From: JBFLXB01 sp964570625
GTDB lineage: Bacteria > Nitrospirota > Nitrospiria > 2-01-FULL-66-17
Assembly: GCA_964570625.1 (NCBI GenBank)
Contig: CAZMYW010000007.1
Coordinates: 1 to 64,000 of the forward strand
Length of the DNA: 64,000 bases
Direction: 5' to 3'
Shown here: in pieces, positions 51,486 to 58,971 of the stretch
Position numbering within the stretch: the first letter of the stretch is position 1
Layout: each line of letters begins with the position of its first letter
Notes under the pieces: model-generated
Database searches by the model: none
The model's input: the letters and a program-made list of their open reading frames with translations, nothing else
Told to the model about the DNA's origin: nothing
Made by a program: the position numbers and the translations under genes

Positions 51486-51665
51486 CTACCGATTCAAGAT
51501 TCGACCCCTCAGCAGCCCGCACTCGGTGCAATGAGGACATTCAATCTTGAGCCCTGCGATGGACACCAACTGTTGGATGATCTTGTGAGCCATAGGTTGA
51601 TGAACCTCGAATGGTCGGCCGCCGGAGCTCAGCCACAAGGTCCGGATGGCCTCATCGGCTGTCAT
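51486..51665 (-). CDS. 59-residue zinc-knuckle-like micro-protein
   Basis: It starts at ATG 51665, overlapping the stop of the DUF3883 gene (ATGA), and so is probably translated with it. The sequence begins MTADEAIRTLWLSSGGRPFE and contains CPHCTECG near the C terminus, which could bind zinc or be half of a ribbon. No family recognised. It may be a partner of the nuclease-like protein. Confidence 0.5.
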   Translation of the reverse strand: MTADEAIRTLWLSSGGRPFEVHQPMAHKIIQQLVSIAGLKIECPHCTECGLLRGRILNR

Positions 51666-52546
51666 TCCTCAAGAACGTACTCGTAGGTAACTCTCCGCTT
51701 CCAACTCTCCGTTCGTGTCGGATCAGGAATCTGCACTGGACTCGCTTTCTTGAGTTTGTCTAACGTAGGCGCCGTGAAAATCAGCAATGTGTACCTGGCC
51801 TTGTGCCGGAGCGCAGCCATCCACTCATTGTCAGTCAATCGCACCGCTCCGCGTTGATCCTTACGACCCTTAACCTCGAACTTGGCGTCGCCACATGCGA
51901 TATCCCAGCCGCGATTGAGGCTGGACTCATCTTTGGGTGAATATCCTCTCCTCTTAAGCCATTTCATTGCCCGTTCTTCCGCGGCCCGGCCCCATTCCAT
52001 GTCAGGCCGTGAAGGCAATTTTGGCCGAGGAACGGGTTTCCTGCGAGGCTGCTGGATCAATCTTCTTAGGCGGTCGGCACCGTTTTCTATTCTCGAGATG
52101 GTCTGATTCCCGCCAAACCCTCCGTCAGCCAAAACCGACCGGACCTCATTTGAGGTCAGGACACGACGAGACCATTTTACCTTTCGTCTATGGGCAAACC
52201 GGCATCTACTACCTCCGAGCGCAGACTTATCGTAGAAGACCTTACTCGATATGACTTTACCGACGTAATAGCGCCCAGAGTTGCGGTCAGGACAGATGAC
52301 GGTGTGGCCTGGTTTTACAGCGTTTCGAAAGCTCCAAAGCGCGCCTGCCCACTGGGGATGTGACCTGGCATCCCCGGGCCATAATTTAGTGAGTTTCTGC
52401 TTGAGTTCTTCGAAAGAACCAATCTTGTTTAGATCACCGACTCCGTTCCAGCCAACGGCAATCACCCCGGCGCGATAGCATTCGCGTGCGTAATCTTCTG
52501 AATCCTGCCAGGTCTTTGGTTGTCGAGCGAATATCTTCCAGAACAT
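51662..52546 (-). CDS. Probable defence protein with EVE/PUA-like and DUF3883 domains
   Basis: 294 residues. The N-terminal half has GVIAVGWNGVGDLNKIGSFE, WSFRNAVKPGHTVICPDR and YYVGKVIS, resembling the EVE/PUA-like reader modules of restriction enzymes. The C-terminal half has EWGRAAEERAMKWLKRRGY, NRGWDIACGDAKFEVKGR and ALRHKARYTLLIF, the DUF3883 fold found in modification-dependent restriction and other defence proteins; Asp and the ExK of FEVKG match a nuclease-like site. Codon use is less GC-biased than the neighbours, fitting recent acquisition. Its start lies against an IS4 remnant. Confidence 0.65.
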   Translation of the reverse strand: MFWKIFARQPKTWQDSEDYARECYRAGVIAVGWNGVGDLNKIGSFEELKQKLTKLWPGDARSHPQWAGALWSFRNAVKPGHTVICPDRNSGRYYVGKVISSKVFYDKSALGGSRCRFAHRRKVKWSRRVLTSNEVRSVLADGGFGGNQTISRIENGADRLRRLIQQPRRKPVPRPKLPSRPDMEWGRAAEERAMKWLKRRGYSPKDESSLNRGWDIACGDAKFEVKGRKDQRGAVRLTDNEWMAALRHKARYTLLIFTAPTLDKLKKASPVQIPDPTRTESWKRRVTYEYVLEE

Positions 52547-52552
52547 AGTTCG

Positions 52553-52690
52553 AAGACCCTACCCGGATAGCGGGCCACGCACCGGCGAACGGTGTGCAGC
52601 GGGAGATGATCCATCAGTTGGGCGAACACCAACCGGCCTGTGTACATGAGCGACCCTCCAGCCCGAAATGCCGGAAGGCTCGCTCATCGC
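52553..52690 (-). pseudogene. Remnant of an IS4-family (DUF4372) transposase, N-terminal 29 codons
   Basis: From ATG 52647 the minus strand reads MYTGRLVFAQLMDHLPLHTV and continues RRCVARYPG, then the similarity ends. This is the typical opening of IS4-type transposases with a DUF4372 N terminus (MxTGxxxFAQLMDFLP). Upstream, ATGAGCGA (52646-52653) pairs with TCGCTCAT (52680-52687) across the start codon, a hairpin often seen at such element ends. The rest of the transposase is gone, replaced by the DUF3883 gene region. Confidence 0.65.
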
Positions 52691-52794
52691 GCTCAGCCAG
52701 TTCAAGTCGGTGACACCCATGTTGCGCCGCTTTTCTTCAATGACTCAGAGCGTTACGACACCGCAAGGTCAGAATCTCCGGACACTACTGCTCC

Positions 52795-52856
52795 GACCCC
52801 AATATTTTGCTGACCCCAATATTTTGCTAATATTTTGCTCCAATATTTTGAAGAAT
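52795..52856. repeat. Short A+T-rich repeats of CCAATATTTTG
   Basis: Four close copies of (CC)AATATTTTG(CT) in about 55 bp, at the end of the 569-residue gene. A+T content is far above the surroundings. Possibly a recombination scar or protein-binding site beside the IS remnant. Confidence 0.6.
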
Positions 52857-54566
52857 TCATCCAATTTGCCCGCGAGCTGCAGGCAGAGGCAGAAGCTCGG
52901 CGGCGGTGAAACGGCGGAGAAAGCGGAGTTCGTCAGTGCGGTTGCGAAGAACAGGACGCGTTTCGATCTCGGTCAAGGCGTCTGCTATCTTCCGATGCGC
53001 ACGCTCAAGGATGATATCGCGGTCGTGGAGGAACATCGATGAGCCCGCCAGCCTTCCTGCCAAGTAGAAATTTAGCGCTGCGGATAGGTGCCGCGCTGGA
53101 AGCACGCTACCGCGGCCAAAACGTTTGAGGAAGCGCCGATCTGTCAGGCGATGCCCGATAGTCTCAAACGCCGTGATGCCAGTGCGGGCCATGTTACGAA
53201 CGTGATCAAGCCAGCTAGCGCTGTGTTCCTCGGATCTGGCGAGGGCGTCGCTCACGGAAAGCGCCATTGCTGAGGCCATACCACGTAGGCTCAAGGTTGC
53301 ACCGCCGAGCGTCATTGTCGGCTCCTCGGTAGCCATTTCAACCGTGGCGTCGCGAAAACTCAAATACGCCTGAAGCCGATTGCCGGCCCGCTGCTGGATC
53401 GTGCCCAGAGCAAGTGAGAGCACCCCGTCTTTAGGCCGAAGCGAACGGGCCTCGTGCAGAAGAGCGGTGGCCGTAATGTAGTCCTGTTGCTCTGCCGCCA
53501 AGCCAGCCCGTTCCACGAGGTCGCGCACGACCGAGTTGTCGCGGAGCGCTTTCCCAAAACGCCAGAGTCGGAAGAGCGCCACTACCGACATAAGCCCACC
53601 CATGAGTTCCACGAAGTTAAGAGACAGGAGATCGGCCGCCTGCTCCTTGCCGAGGTCAAGATTTTCATAGAGAAGTTTGTGCATGTCGGCACTGCCCGCT
53701 GGAAGGATCGGAATGCCGGCCAGCGTGAAGAAGTCTCGGCCGTATATATGGTAGAGCCCTTGCACGACACCCCCGGTACCGTGGTCCGCAGCGATCTCGG
53801 TGAGCGCTGAAAGGTCGTGACCGTGCTGGATGCGATGTAGCAACCCACCGCCCGGTACCGTAGCACCAGGGACGAGATCCATGAAGCGGTTCACGGCTTC
53901 CGCCTTCTCCTGGCCAACCATGGAGGCGATCCCCTTTGCGGCCCAACCTCCAATCAACTCATCACCATCGAAGACATGGCGGGTGACCCGTGAGAGCACC
54001 TCCTCGAAGACGAGCGCCCCACCTCCCGTAGCTCCAAGCACGGCCGCAGTAAGCACGGGCCGCACTCGCACGTTGTAGAGGAGTCCAAAAGCCTCGGGGT
54101 CGCTGTCGAAGACAGGACGGTTCTCTTTGATTTGAACTACCACCGGACACCGATCGAGAATCTCGGCCTCGTCCTCTCCAAGTTTTCGCTTGTAGAGATC
54201 ATCGCCATACTCGATCAAGACCTCGGCGCCGGAACTGACATGATCGTATGCTTGCTGTGCTAATCCTGCGGCCTGTTGCACGCCACGGGTAGTTTCCAGG
54301 GCAGCTCGTTTGAGGATCAGCTTCGCTGACTTGGCGACTTTGTCGCTCCGTACGCGACTGATGCCCTGGCCGACATCACGAGCACCAGCAACGGCTTTGC
54401 CGAGCCATGCCCAGCCGGAGCGGCCCATCTCTCGCACCCAGCCACTTCCCGCGGTCTTCGGCGGAGCAGATGCAGTCAGATCTACTCCCTTCGTACCCGC
54501 GCACGTTTCGCAGAGTGAACCACCACCAGCCCCTGCCACTTCTTGCCCGCAGAGTCTACAACGCAT
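52857..54566 (-). CDS. 569-residue orphan protein with N-terminal zinc ribbon
   Basis: No family recognised. Residues 1-25 form a CxxC...CxxC zinc ribbon (CRLCGQ and CETC). A Lys/Arg/Ala helical stretch follows to about 110. A hydrophobic segment AVLGATGGGALVFEEVLSRV (near 175) and LMGGLMSVVALFRLWRFGK (near 320) could enter membranes. Around 350-410 two helices, DYITATALLHEARSLRPKDG and the following GTIQQRAG, look like a TPR pair. The C-terminal 120 residues are basic and helical. ATG 54566 overlaps the broken DUF433 gene upstream. Its setting, between mobile-element debris and a dead antitoxin, points to an accessory, perhaps defensive, role. Confidence 0.55.
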   Translation of the reverse strand: MRCRLCGQEVAGAGGGSLCETCAGTKGVDLTASAPPKTAGSGWVREMGRSGWAWLGKAVAGARDVGQGISRVRSDKVAKSAKLILKRAALETTRGVQQAAGLAQQAYDHVSSGAEVLIEYGDDLYKRKLGEDEAEILDRCPVVVQIKENRPVFDSDPEAFGLLYNVRVRPVLTAAVLGATGGGALVFEEVLSRVTRHVFDGDELIGGWAAKGIASMVGQEKAEAVNRFMDLVPGATVPGGGLLHRIQHGHDLSALTEIAADHGTGGVVQGLYHIYGRDFFTLAGIPILPAGSADMHKLLYENLDLGKEQAADLLSLNFVELMGGLMSVVALFRLWRFGKALRDNSVVRDLVERAGLAAEQQDYITATALLHEARSLRPKDGVLSLALGTIQQRAGNRLQAYLSFRDATVEMATEEPTMTLGGATLSLRGMASAMALSVSDALARSEEHSASWLDHVRNMARTGITAFETIGHRLTDRRFLKRFGRGSVLPARHLSAALNFYLAGRLAGSSMFLHDRDIILERAHRKIADALTEIETRPVLRNRTDELRFLRRFTAAELLPLPAARGQIG

Positions 54567-54776
54567 GGTTAGCAGCCTTGTCGCGGGACATCGCGTCCTC
54601 TAGACTACGGCCTACCCGGCGTCCTCTCCCGGGAAGCATGGACGGATCCATTTCCTGTCCCTCAGAGGCCGCAGCGAGATAGGTGATGACCTGCTCTCGG
54701 GTCACGGCAGGGAACCTTCGAGGAGCGTTTGCACGGGAACCCGAGTATCGAAGAACACCACGGTGCCCCCTATACG
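54556..54776 (-). pseudogene. Broken DUF433-type antitoxin
   Basis: One minus-strand frame (54776-54704) reads RIGGTVVFFDTRVPVQTLLE and then GSLP and a stop. The second frame, offset by one base, continues FPAVTREQVITYLAAASE and runs to a stop at 54556. DUF433 proteins read GGTPVFxGTRVPVQTLLDYLE, then a DxFLExFPxVTREQV segment, so this copy has lost about a dozen codons and one base. It lies directly upstream of the orphan gene, where a PIN-type toxin would normally follow. Confidence 0.7.
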
Positions 54777-54856
54777 TCAGGGCAGGAGATGATGGACCGC
54801 TTCATGTGAATGAGCCTACCCCTAGGCTGGCTGCAGATGCAACTCCAGGGCTCAGA

Positions 54857-55774
54857 TCAAGACGGCCGGAAAGCGATAAGGCTATTGGTCGGCGTCTTCC
54901 CGTCAGCGGCACGGCCGCCGATAAGGTAGATCGCGCTGCCTAACGTGACCGCGGCGGACGCGGCGCGCGGCTCTGGCATCGGCGGCAGCATGGTCCAGCC
55001 GGCATTGCGGGTGTAGCGCGCGGCCTTGGGTTGGATGCCGTTGCCGTCGTTTCCGCCGAAGACATACATCGCGTCATTGACCAACACGGCGGCCACGCCT
55101 GCTGTCGGCCACGGCAACGGGCCGATGTCGGATGTCTCCCACCCGCCTTTGATCGGGTTGTATGCTTCGACCACGTCGAAGTTGCGGAACGCGCCGTCGC
55201 GGTATGCACCGCCGCCCATCGCGAGAACCTTGCCGTCCCACGGCACCGCGGCCAGCGAGAAACGCGGAGTGGGCATGGGGGAGAGTTCCAGCCAGCGGCC
55301 GTTCACCACGTCGAACATTTCGAAAAAGTTGAACGCGGGGTCGGTCAACGGACCGCCCGGCGTATCAGGCAAGTGGCCGCCGACCAGGTAGATCCGTCCG
55401 CCCAAGACCGTTGCGGCCGGGGCATCGTGGCGGCGCTGGAGGTCGGGGCCTTTGGTCCACGCGTCTTTTTCGGGATCGTAGATCTCGACGACCGTGAGGA
55501 ACTGGAAGGTGCCGTCGGGTTTCTTGAAGCCCCCGCCCATGACGTAGATGCGGTTCTGAAAATTGACGGCCACGATGCCCGATCGCGCGGTGGGCATCGG
55601 CGCGATCGGAGCCCACGTGTCTTTGGCCGGGTCGTAACATTCCGCGGTCTTGAGCGCGGCAAAGGCCTGTCCGCCGCCGCCGAACACGTAGAGACGATCG
55701 TGATGGACGGCCGCCGCGCAGTGCGAACGGACCGTGGACATGGGCCGCGCGAGCGTCCAGCCCGGATTATTCAT
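54857..55774 (-). CDS. Kelch-repeat beta-propeller protein
   Basis: 305 residues with six kelch motifs of about 45-55 residues; each has a di-glycine (YVFGGGG, YVMGGG, YLVGG, LAMGGG, YVFGG, YLIGG) followed by a Tyr/Trp spacing such as YDPAKDTWAPIAPMPTAR. The N-terminal WTLARPMSTVR supplies the closing strand of blade six, so the propeller is complete. No signal peptide is visible at the chosen start. The ATG lies inside the left arm of repeat copy 8, which therefore supplies the start codon and the upstream region; a former N-terminal extension may have been cut off. Binding partner unknown. Confidence 0.8.
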   Translation of the reverse strand: MNNPGWTLARPMSTVRSHCAAAVHHDRLYVFGGGGQAFAALKTAECYDPAKDTWAPIAPMPTARSGIVAVNFQNRIYVMGGGFKKPDGTFQFLTVVEIYDPEKDAWTKGPDLQRRHDAPAATVLGGRIYLVGGHLPDTPGGPLTDPAFNFFEMFDVVNGRWLELSPMPTPRFSLAAVPWDGKVLAMGGGAYRDGAFRNFDVVEAYNPIKGGWETSDIGPLPWPTAGVAAVLVNDAMYVFGGNDGNGIQPKAARYTRNAGWTMLPPMPEPRAASAAVTLGSAIYLIGGRAADGKTPTNSLIAFRPS

Positions 55775-55939
55775 GAACGTTCGTTGCGAAACCGCGCAAA
55801 CGCCAGCGAGCCGGGCGCTTGGAGCCGCGAGGGAGGGAGGCGTACTCCCTGTGGTACGTCGACCGACCGAGCGGCGAGACCGCCCGGCGCAGCGGCGTCT
55901 GAGCGGTTGCAGCAGAAGGATTCATGAATAGTCCGGGCT
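55759..55939. repeat. Stop-adjacent palindromic repeat, copy 8, diverged long form
   Basis: 181 bp between proS and the kelch gene. The terminal arms AGCCCGGATTATTCATGAA (from 55759) and TTCATGAATAGTCCGGGCT (to 55939) match in inverted orientation with one mismatch. Inside, ACGCC...GCCGGGCG pairs with CGCCCGGC...GGCGT, and the centre is CGTAC-tccctgtg-GTACG as in the other copies. The rest of the sequence is unlike copies 1-7. The right end is 15 bp from the proS stop. Confidence 0.8.
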
Positions 55940-55954
55940 AGCCCGCGCGGGTCG

Positions 55955-57673
55955 TCATTGCGCGGCGTTCGACCAGGCGATGATGGCGCCGGCCGCGTCG
56001 TCGAGCGCGAGCTTGCGGACGTTCCCGGTGCGGCGTTCTTTGAGTTCCACCTCGCCTTGAGCCAATGACTTGTCTCCGAGGACGACGTGCAACGAGATGC
56101 CTATCAGGTCCGCGTCGTTGAACTTCACGCCGGGACGTTCCTGGCGATCGTCGATCAGCACGTCCACGCCGGCCTTGGCGAGTTCGGACTCGATCCGCGC
56201 GGTGGCCTCGACCACCGCGGGCTTGTCGCTGAGCGGGATGAGGTGCGCGGCAAACGGCGACAGCGGCGCAGGCCAGATGATGCCTTTGGCGTCGTGATTT
56301 TGTTCCACCGCCGCGGCCACGATGCGGCTCACGCCGATGCCGTAGCAGCCCATGTTGATGGAGCGTTCCTTGCCGTCCTGATCGAGGAAGGTCGCCTTCA
56401 TCGCATCGGCGTATTTGGTCCCCAGACGAAACACGTGTCCGACCTCGATTCCCCGCACGATCGACAGCCGCCCACCGTCGCACCGCGGGCACGGATCGCC
56501 CGCGCCCACGTTGCGGAGGTCCGCGATCGCGTCGATCTGAAAATCTCGAAACGCCTCGACGTGAACGAAATGCGCGTCGGCCTTATTGGCGCCGACCACC
56601 GCGTCGCGCACCCCGGCCGCGGCGTGGTCGGCGATGATCTTCACCTCACCGAGTCCCACCGGACCCGAGAAACCTTTGGGTCCGCCGGTCGCGCGCGCGA
56701 TCGCCGAGTCCGCCGCCAACACGACGTGATCGACTTTCAGATGGCGTTTGAGTTTGACTTCGTTCGCTTCGTGGTCCCCGCGAATGAGCACCGCCACGAT
56801 CTGGTCTCCGGCCTGGTACAACATCGTCTTGACCAAACGGTCGGTCGGCACACCCAGAAACCCCGCCACGTCCGCAACCGTATGTTTTCCCGGAGTAGAC
56901 ACTTCTTTCGCCGACGGCACCGAGGCCGGGGCGTTTCCCTCCTCGGTCGCGGCCCTGGCTTCGGCGCGTTCCACGTTGGCCGCGTATACGCAGCGATCGC
57001 AACTGGCAACCCCTTCCTCGCCCGTGTCCGCCAACACCATGAACTCGTGCGAAAAGTTTCCGCCGATCAATCCCGCGTCGGCCTCGACCGCTTTGAACGT
57101 CAACCCGCAGCGATCGAAGATCCGTGAGTACGCCGCATACATCGCCTCATAGCTCTTCTTGCTCCCCTCGTCGTCTCGGTCGAAGCTGTACGCGTCTTTC
57201 ATCATGAACTCGCGACCGCGCATGAGTCCGAAACGCGGGCGGATCTCGTCGCGGAACTTCGACTGGATTTGATAGAGCGTGATCGGCAACTGCCGGTAGG
57301 ACTTGACCTCGCGCCGCACGAGGTCGGTCACCACCTCCTCGTGCGTGGGGCCCAGACAAAAGTCGCGGTCGTGCCGGTCCTTGAGCCTGGCGAGTTCTTT
57401 GCCGTATTGGCTCCACCGCCCGGTCTCCTGCCATAACTCGGCGGGCTGCACGAACGGCATCAGAATTTCCTGCGCGCCCGTACGGTTCATCTCCCCACGC
57501 ACGATGCGCTCGACTTGTTTGAGCACCCGCAAACCGAGCGGCAAGAAATTGTAGATCCCGGCCGCGACCTTGCGGATCATGCCGGCGCGCAGCAACAACC
57601 GGTGGCTGGCGGTTTCGGCCTCTCCCGGGTCCTCGCGAAGCGTGGGGATTAACAGATTGGAATAACGGGGCAT
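55955..57673 (-). CDS. proS: Prolyl-tRNA synthetase
   Basis: 572 residues, bacterial-type class II enzyme. N-terminal catalytic core with LRAGMIRKVAAGIYNFLPLG, motif 2 (RPRFGLMRGREFMMKDAYSF) and the FCLGPTHEEVVTDLV region; an inserted editing domain (about 230-400, TVADVAGFLGVPTDRLVKTM); motif 3 GCYGIGVSRIVAAAVEQ; and a C-terminal anticodon-binding domain with LIDDRQERPGVKFNDADLIG. ATG 57673. Last gene of the uppS-to-proS operon. Confidence 0.97.
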   Translation of the reverse strand: MPRYSNLLIPTLREDPGEAETASHRLLLRAGMIRKVAAGIYNFLPLGLRVLKQVERIVRGEMNRTGAQEILMPFVQPAELWQETGRWSQYGKELARLKDRHDRDFCLGPTHEEVVTDLVRREVKSYRQLPITLYQIQSKFRDEIRPRFGLMRGREFMMKDAYSFDRDDEGSKKSYEAMYAAYSRIFDRCGLTFKAVEADAGLIGGNFSHEFMVLADTGEEGVASCDRCVYAANVERAEARAATEEGNAPASVPSAKEVSTPGKHTVADVAGFLGVPTDRLVKTMLYQAGDQIVAVLIRGDHEANEVKLKRHLKVDHVVLAADSAIARATGGPKGFSGPVGLGEVKIIADHAAAGVRDAVVGANKADAHFVHVEAFRDFQIDAIADLRNVGAGDPCPRCDGGRLSIVRGIEVGHVFRLGTKYADAMKATFLDQDGKERSINMGCYGIGVSRIVAAAVEQNHDAKGIIWPAPLSPFAAHLIPLSDKPAVVEATARIESELAKAGVDVLIDDRQERPGVKFNDADLIGISLHVVLGDKSLAQGEVELKERRTGNVRKLALDDAAGAIIAWSNAAQ

Positions 57674-57691
57674 GACCGGCTGGATCCGGTG

Positions 57692-58792
57692 CTACAACAC
57701 CGACAAGTGAACGGGCTGGGGCTCTCCGCGTTCCGCCAACATGGCGTCGATCTCGTTCATCAGGACGTCGAACAATTCGGCCTCCGGGACCTTGCGCACG
57801 ATTTCGCCGTGTTTGAACAGCAAACCCACGCCCCGGCCACCGGCGACGCCGATATCCGCTTCCTTGCCCTCGCCGATCCCGTTGACCACGCAACCGAGAA
57901 TGGAGACGGTCAGCGGTTCTTTGACGTGGGCCAAGCGACGCTCGACCTCGTTGGCCATCCGGATCACATCGATCTCCAGGCGCCCGCAGGTGGGACAAGC
58001 GACCACGTTGACCCCCCGCCGGCGAAGCTCCAAGGCTTTGAGCACCTCGAAGCCGGTCTTGACCTCCTCCACCGGATCAGCCGCGAGCGACACGCGAATC
58101 GTGTCCCCGATCCCCTGGGCCAAGAGAATACTCAACCCGGCGGCGGACTTGATGCCGCCGGAAAACGCCGTCCCCGCCTCAGTGATCCCCAGGTGCAGCG
58201 GATAGTCACTCACCGCTGAAAACGCGCGATACGCCGCCACTGCCAAGCCCACGTTCGAGGCCTTGAGCGAGACTTTGATGTCGTGGAAATCGAGATCTTC
58301 GAGAATGCGGATATGCGCCAGCGCCGACTCCACCATCGCCTCCGCGGTCGGGTACCCGTATTTGTCGAGCAACTCTCGCTCCAGGGAGCCCGCATTCACT
58401 CCAATGCGTATCGGCGTGCGCCGTTCCTTGGCAACCTTCACCACCCGCTCGACCTTGTCGCGATCACCGATGTTACCGGGGTTGATCCGTAGGCAATCCA
58501 CGCCCGCATCCAGCGCCTTGAGGCCGAGTTTATAATCGAAGTGGACGTCCGCGATCAGCGGGAGCGTGGTCTGGCGCCGAATCTCCGGCAAGGCCTCGGC
58601 CGAACGGACGTCCGGCACCGCCACGCGTACGATCTCGCACCCGGCCTGCTCCAACTCCGCGATCTGCGCCATGGTCTTGTCGATCTGCCACGTCTCGGTG
58701 GTGGTCATGGACTGCACCGAAATCGGCGCATCTCCGCCGATGGCGACGTTGCCGACTCGAATCTGTCTTGTCTTTCGTCGTTCGATATTCAT
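57692..58792 (-). CDS. ispG: 4-hydroxy-3-methylbut-2-enyl diphosphate synthase
   Basis: 366 residues, [4Fe-4S] enzyme of the MEP isoprenoid pathway. TIM-barrel domain with SVQSMTTTETW and INPGNIGDRD; cluster cysteines in ACPTCGRLE and ILGCVVNGIGEGKEAD. ATG 58792 lies 15 bp from repeat copy 7. Works downstream of DXR, which is encoded three genes away in the same operon. Confidence 0.97.
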   Translation of the reverse strand: MNIERRKTRQIRVGNVAIGGDAPISVQSMTTTETWQIDKTMAQIAELEQAGCEIVRVAVPDVRSAEALPEIRRQTTLPLIADVHFDYKLGLKALDAGVDCLRINPGNIGDRDKVERVVKVAKERRTPIRIGVNAGSLERELLDKYGYPTAEAMVESALAHIRILEDLDFHDIKVSLKASNVGLAVAAYRAFSAVSDYPLHLGITEAGTAFSGGIKSAAGLSILLAQGIGDTIRVSLAADPVEEVKTGFEVLKALELRRRGVNVVACPTCGRLEIDVIRMANEVERRLAHVKEPLTVSILGCVVNGIGEGKEADIGVAGGRGVGLLFKHGEIVRKVPEAELFDVLMNEIDAMLAERGEPQPVHLSVL

Positions 58793-58806
58793 AGAAATTG
58801 ACCTGA

Positions 58807-58971
58807 AGCCGGGTCAGGAACGGTCAGATGCCCCCTTCGGGGCCTTCCGGCGATTCGGTTTTTGAGGGTGGGTCGCAAGGCGACGCGAGAACCGGAGCGC
58901 AGCGTACTGAGTCGTACGTGAGCACCGGAAGCGCAGCGGCAACGCCGCAGATGGCCGTTCATGGCGCGGCT
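58807..58971. repeat. Stop-adjacent palindromic repeat, copy 7, long form
   Basis: 165 bp between rseP and ispG, right end touching the rseP stop codon. Arms AGCCGGGTC and GGCGCGGCT pair with mismatches. It carries the CCCCCTTCGGGG module shared with copy 6, followed by CGGTTTTTGAGGGTGGGTCG. Centre CGTAC-tgagt-CGTACG and hairpin GCGGC-AAC-GCCGC as in copy 1. Confidence 0.9.
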
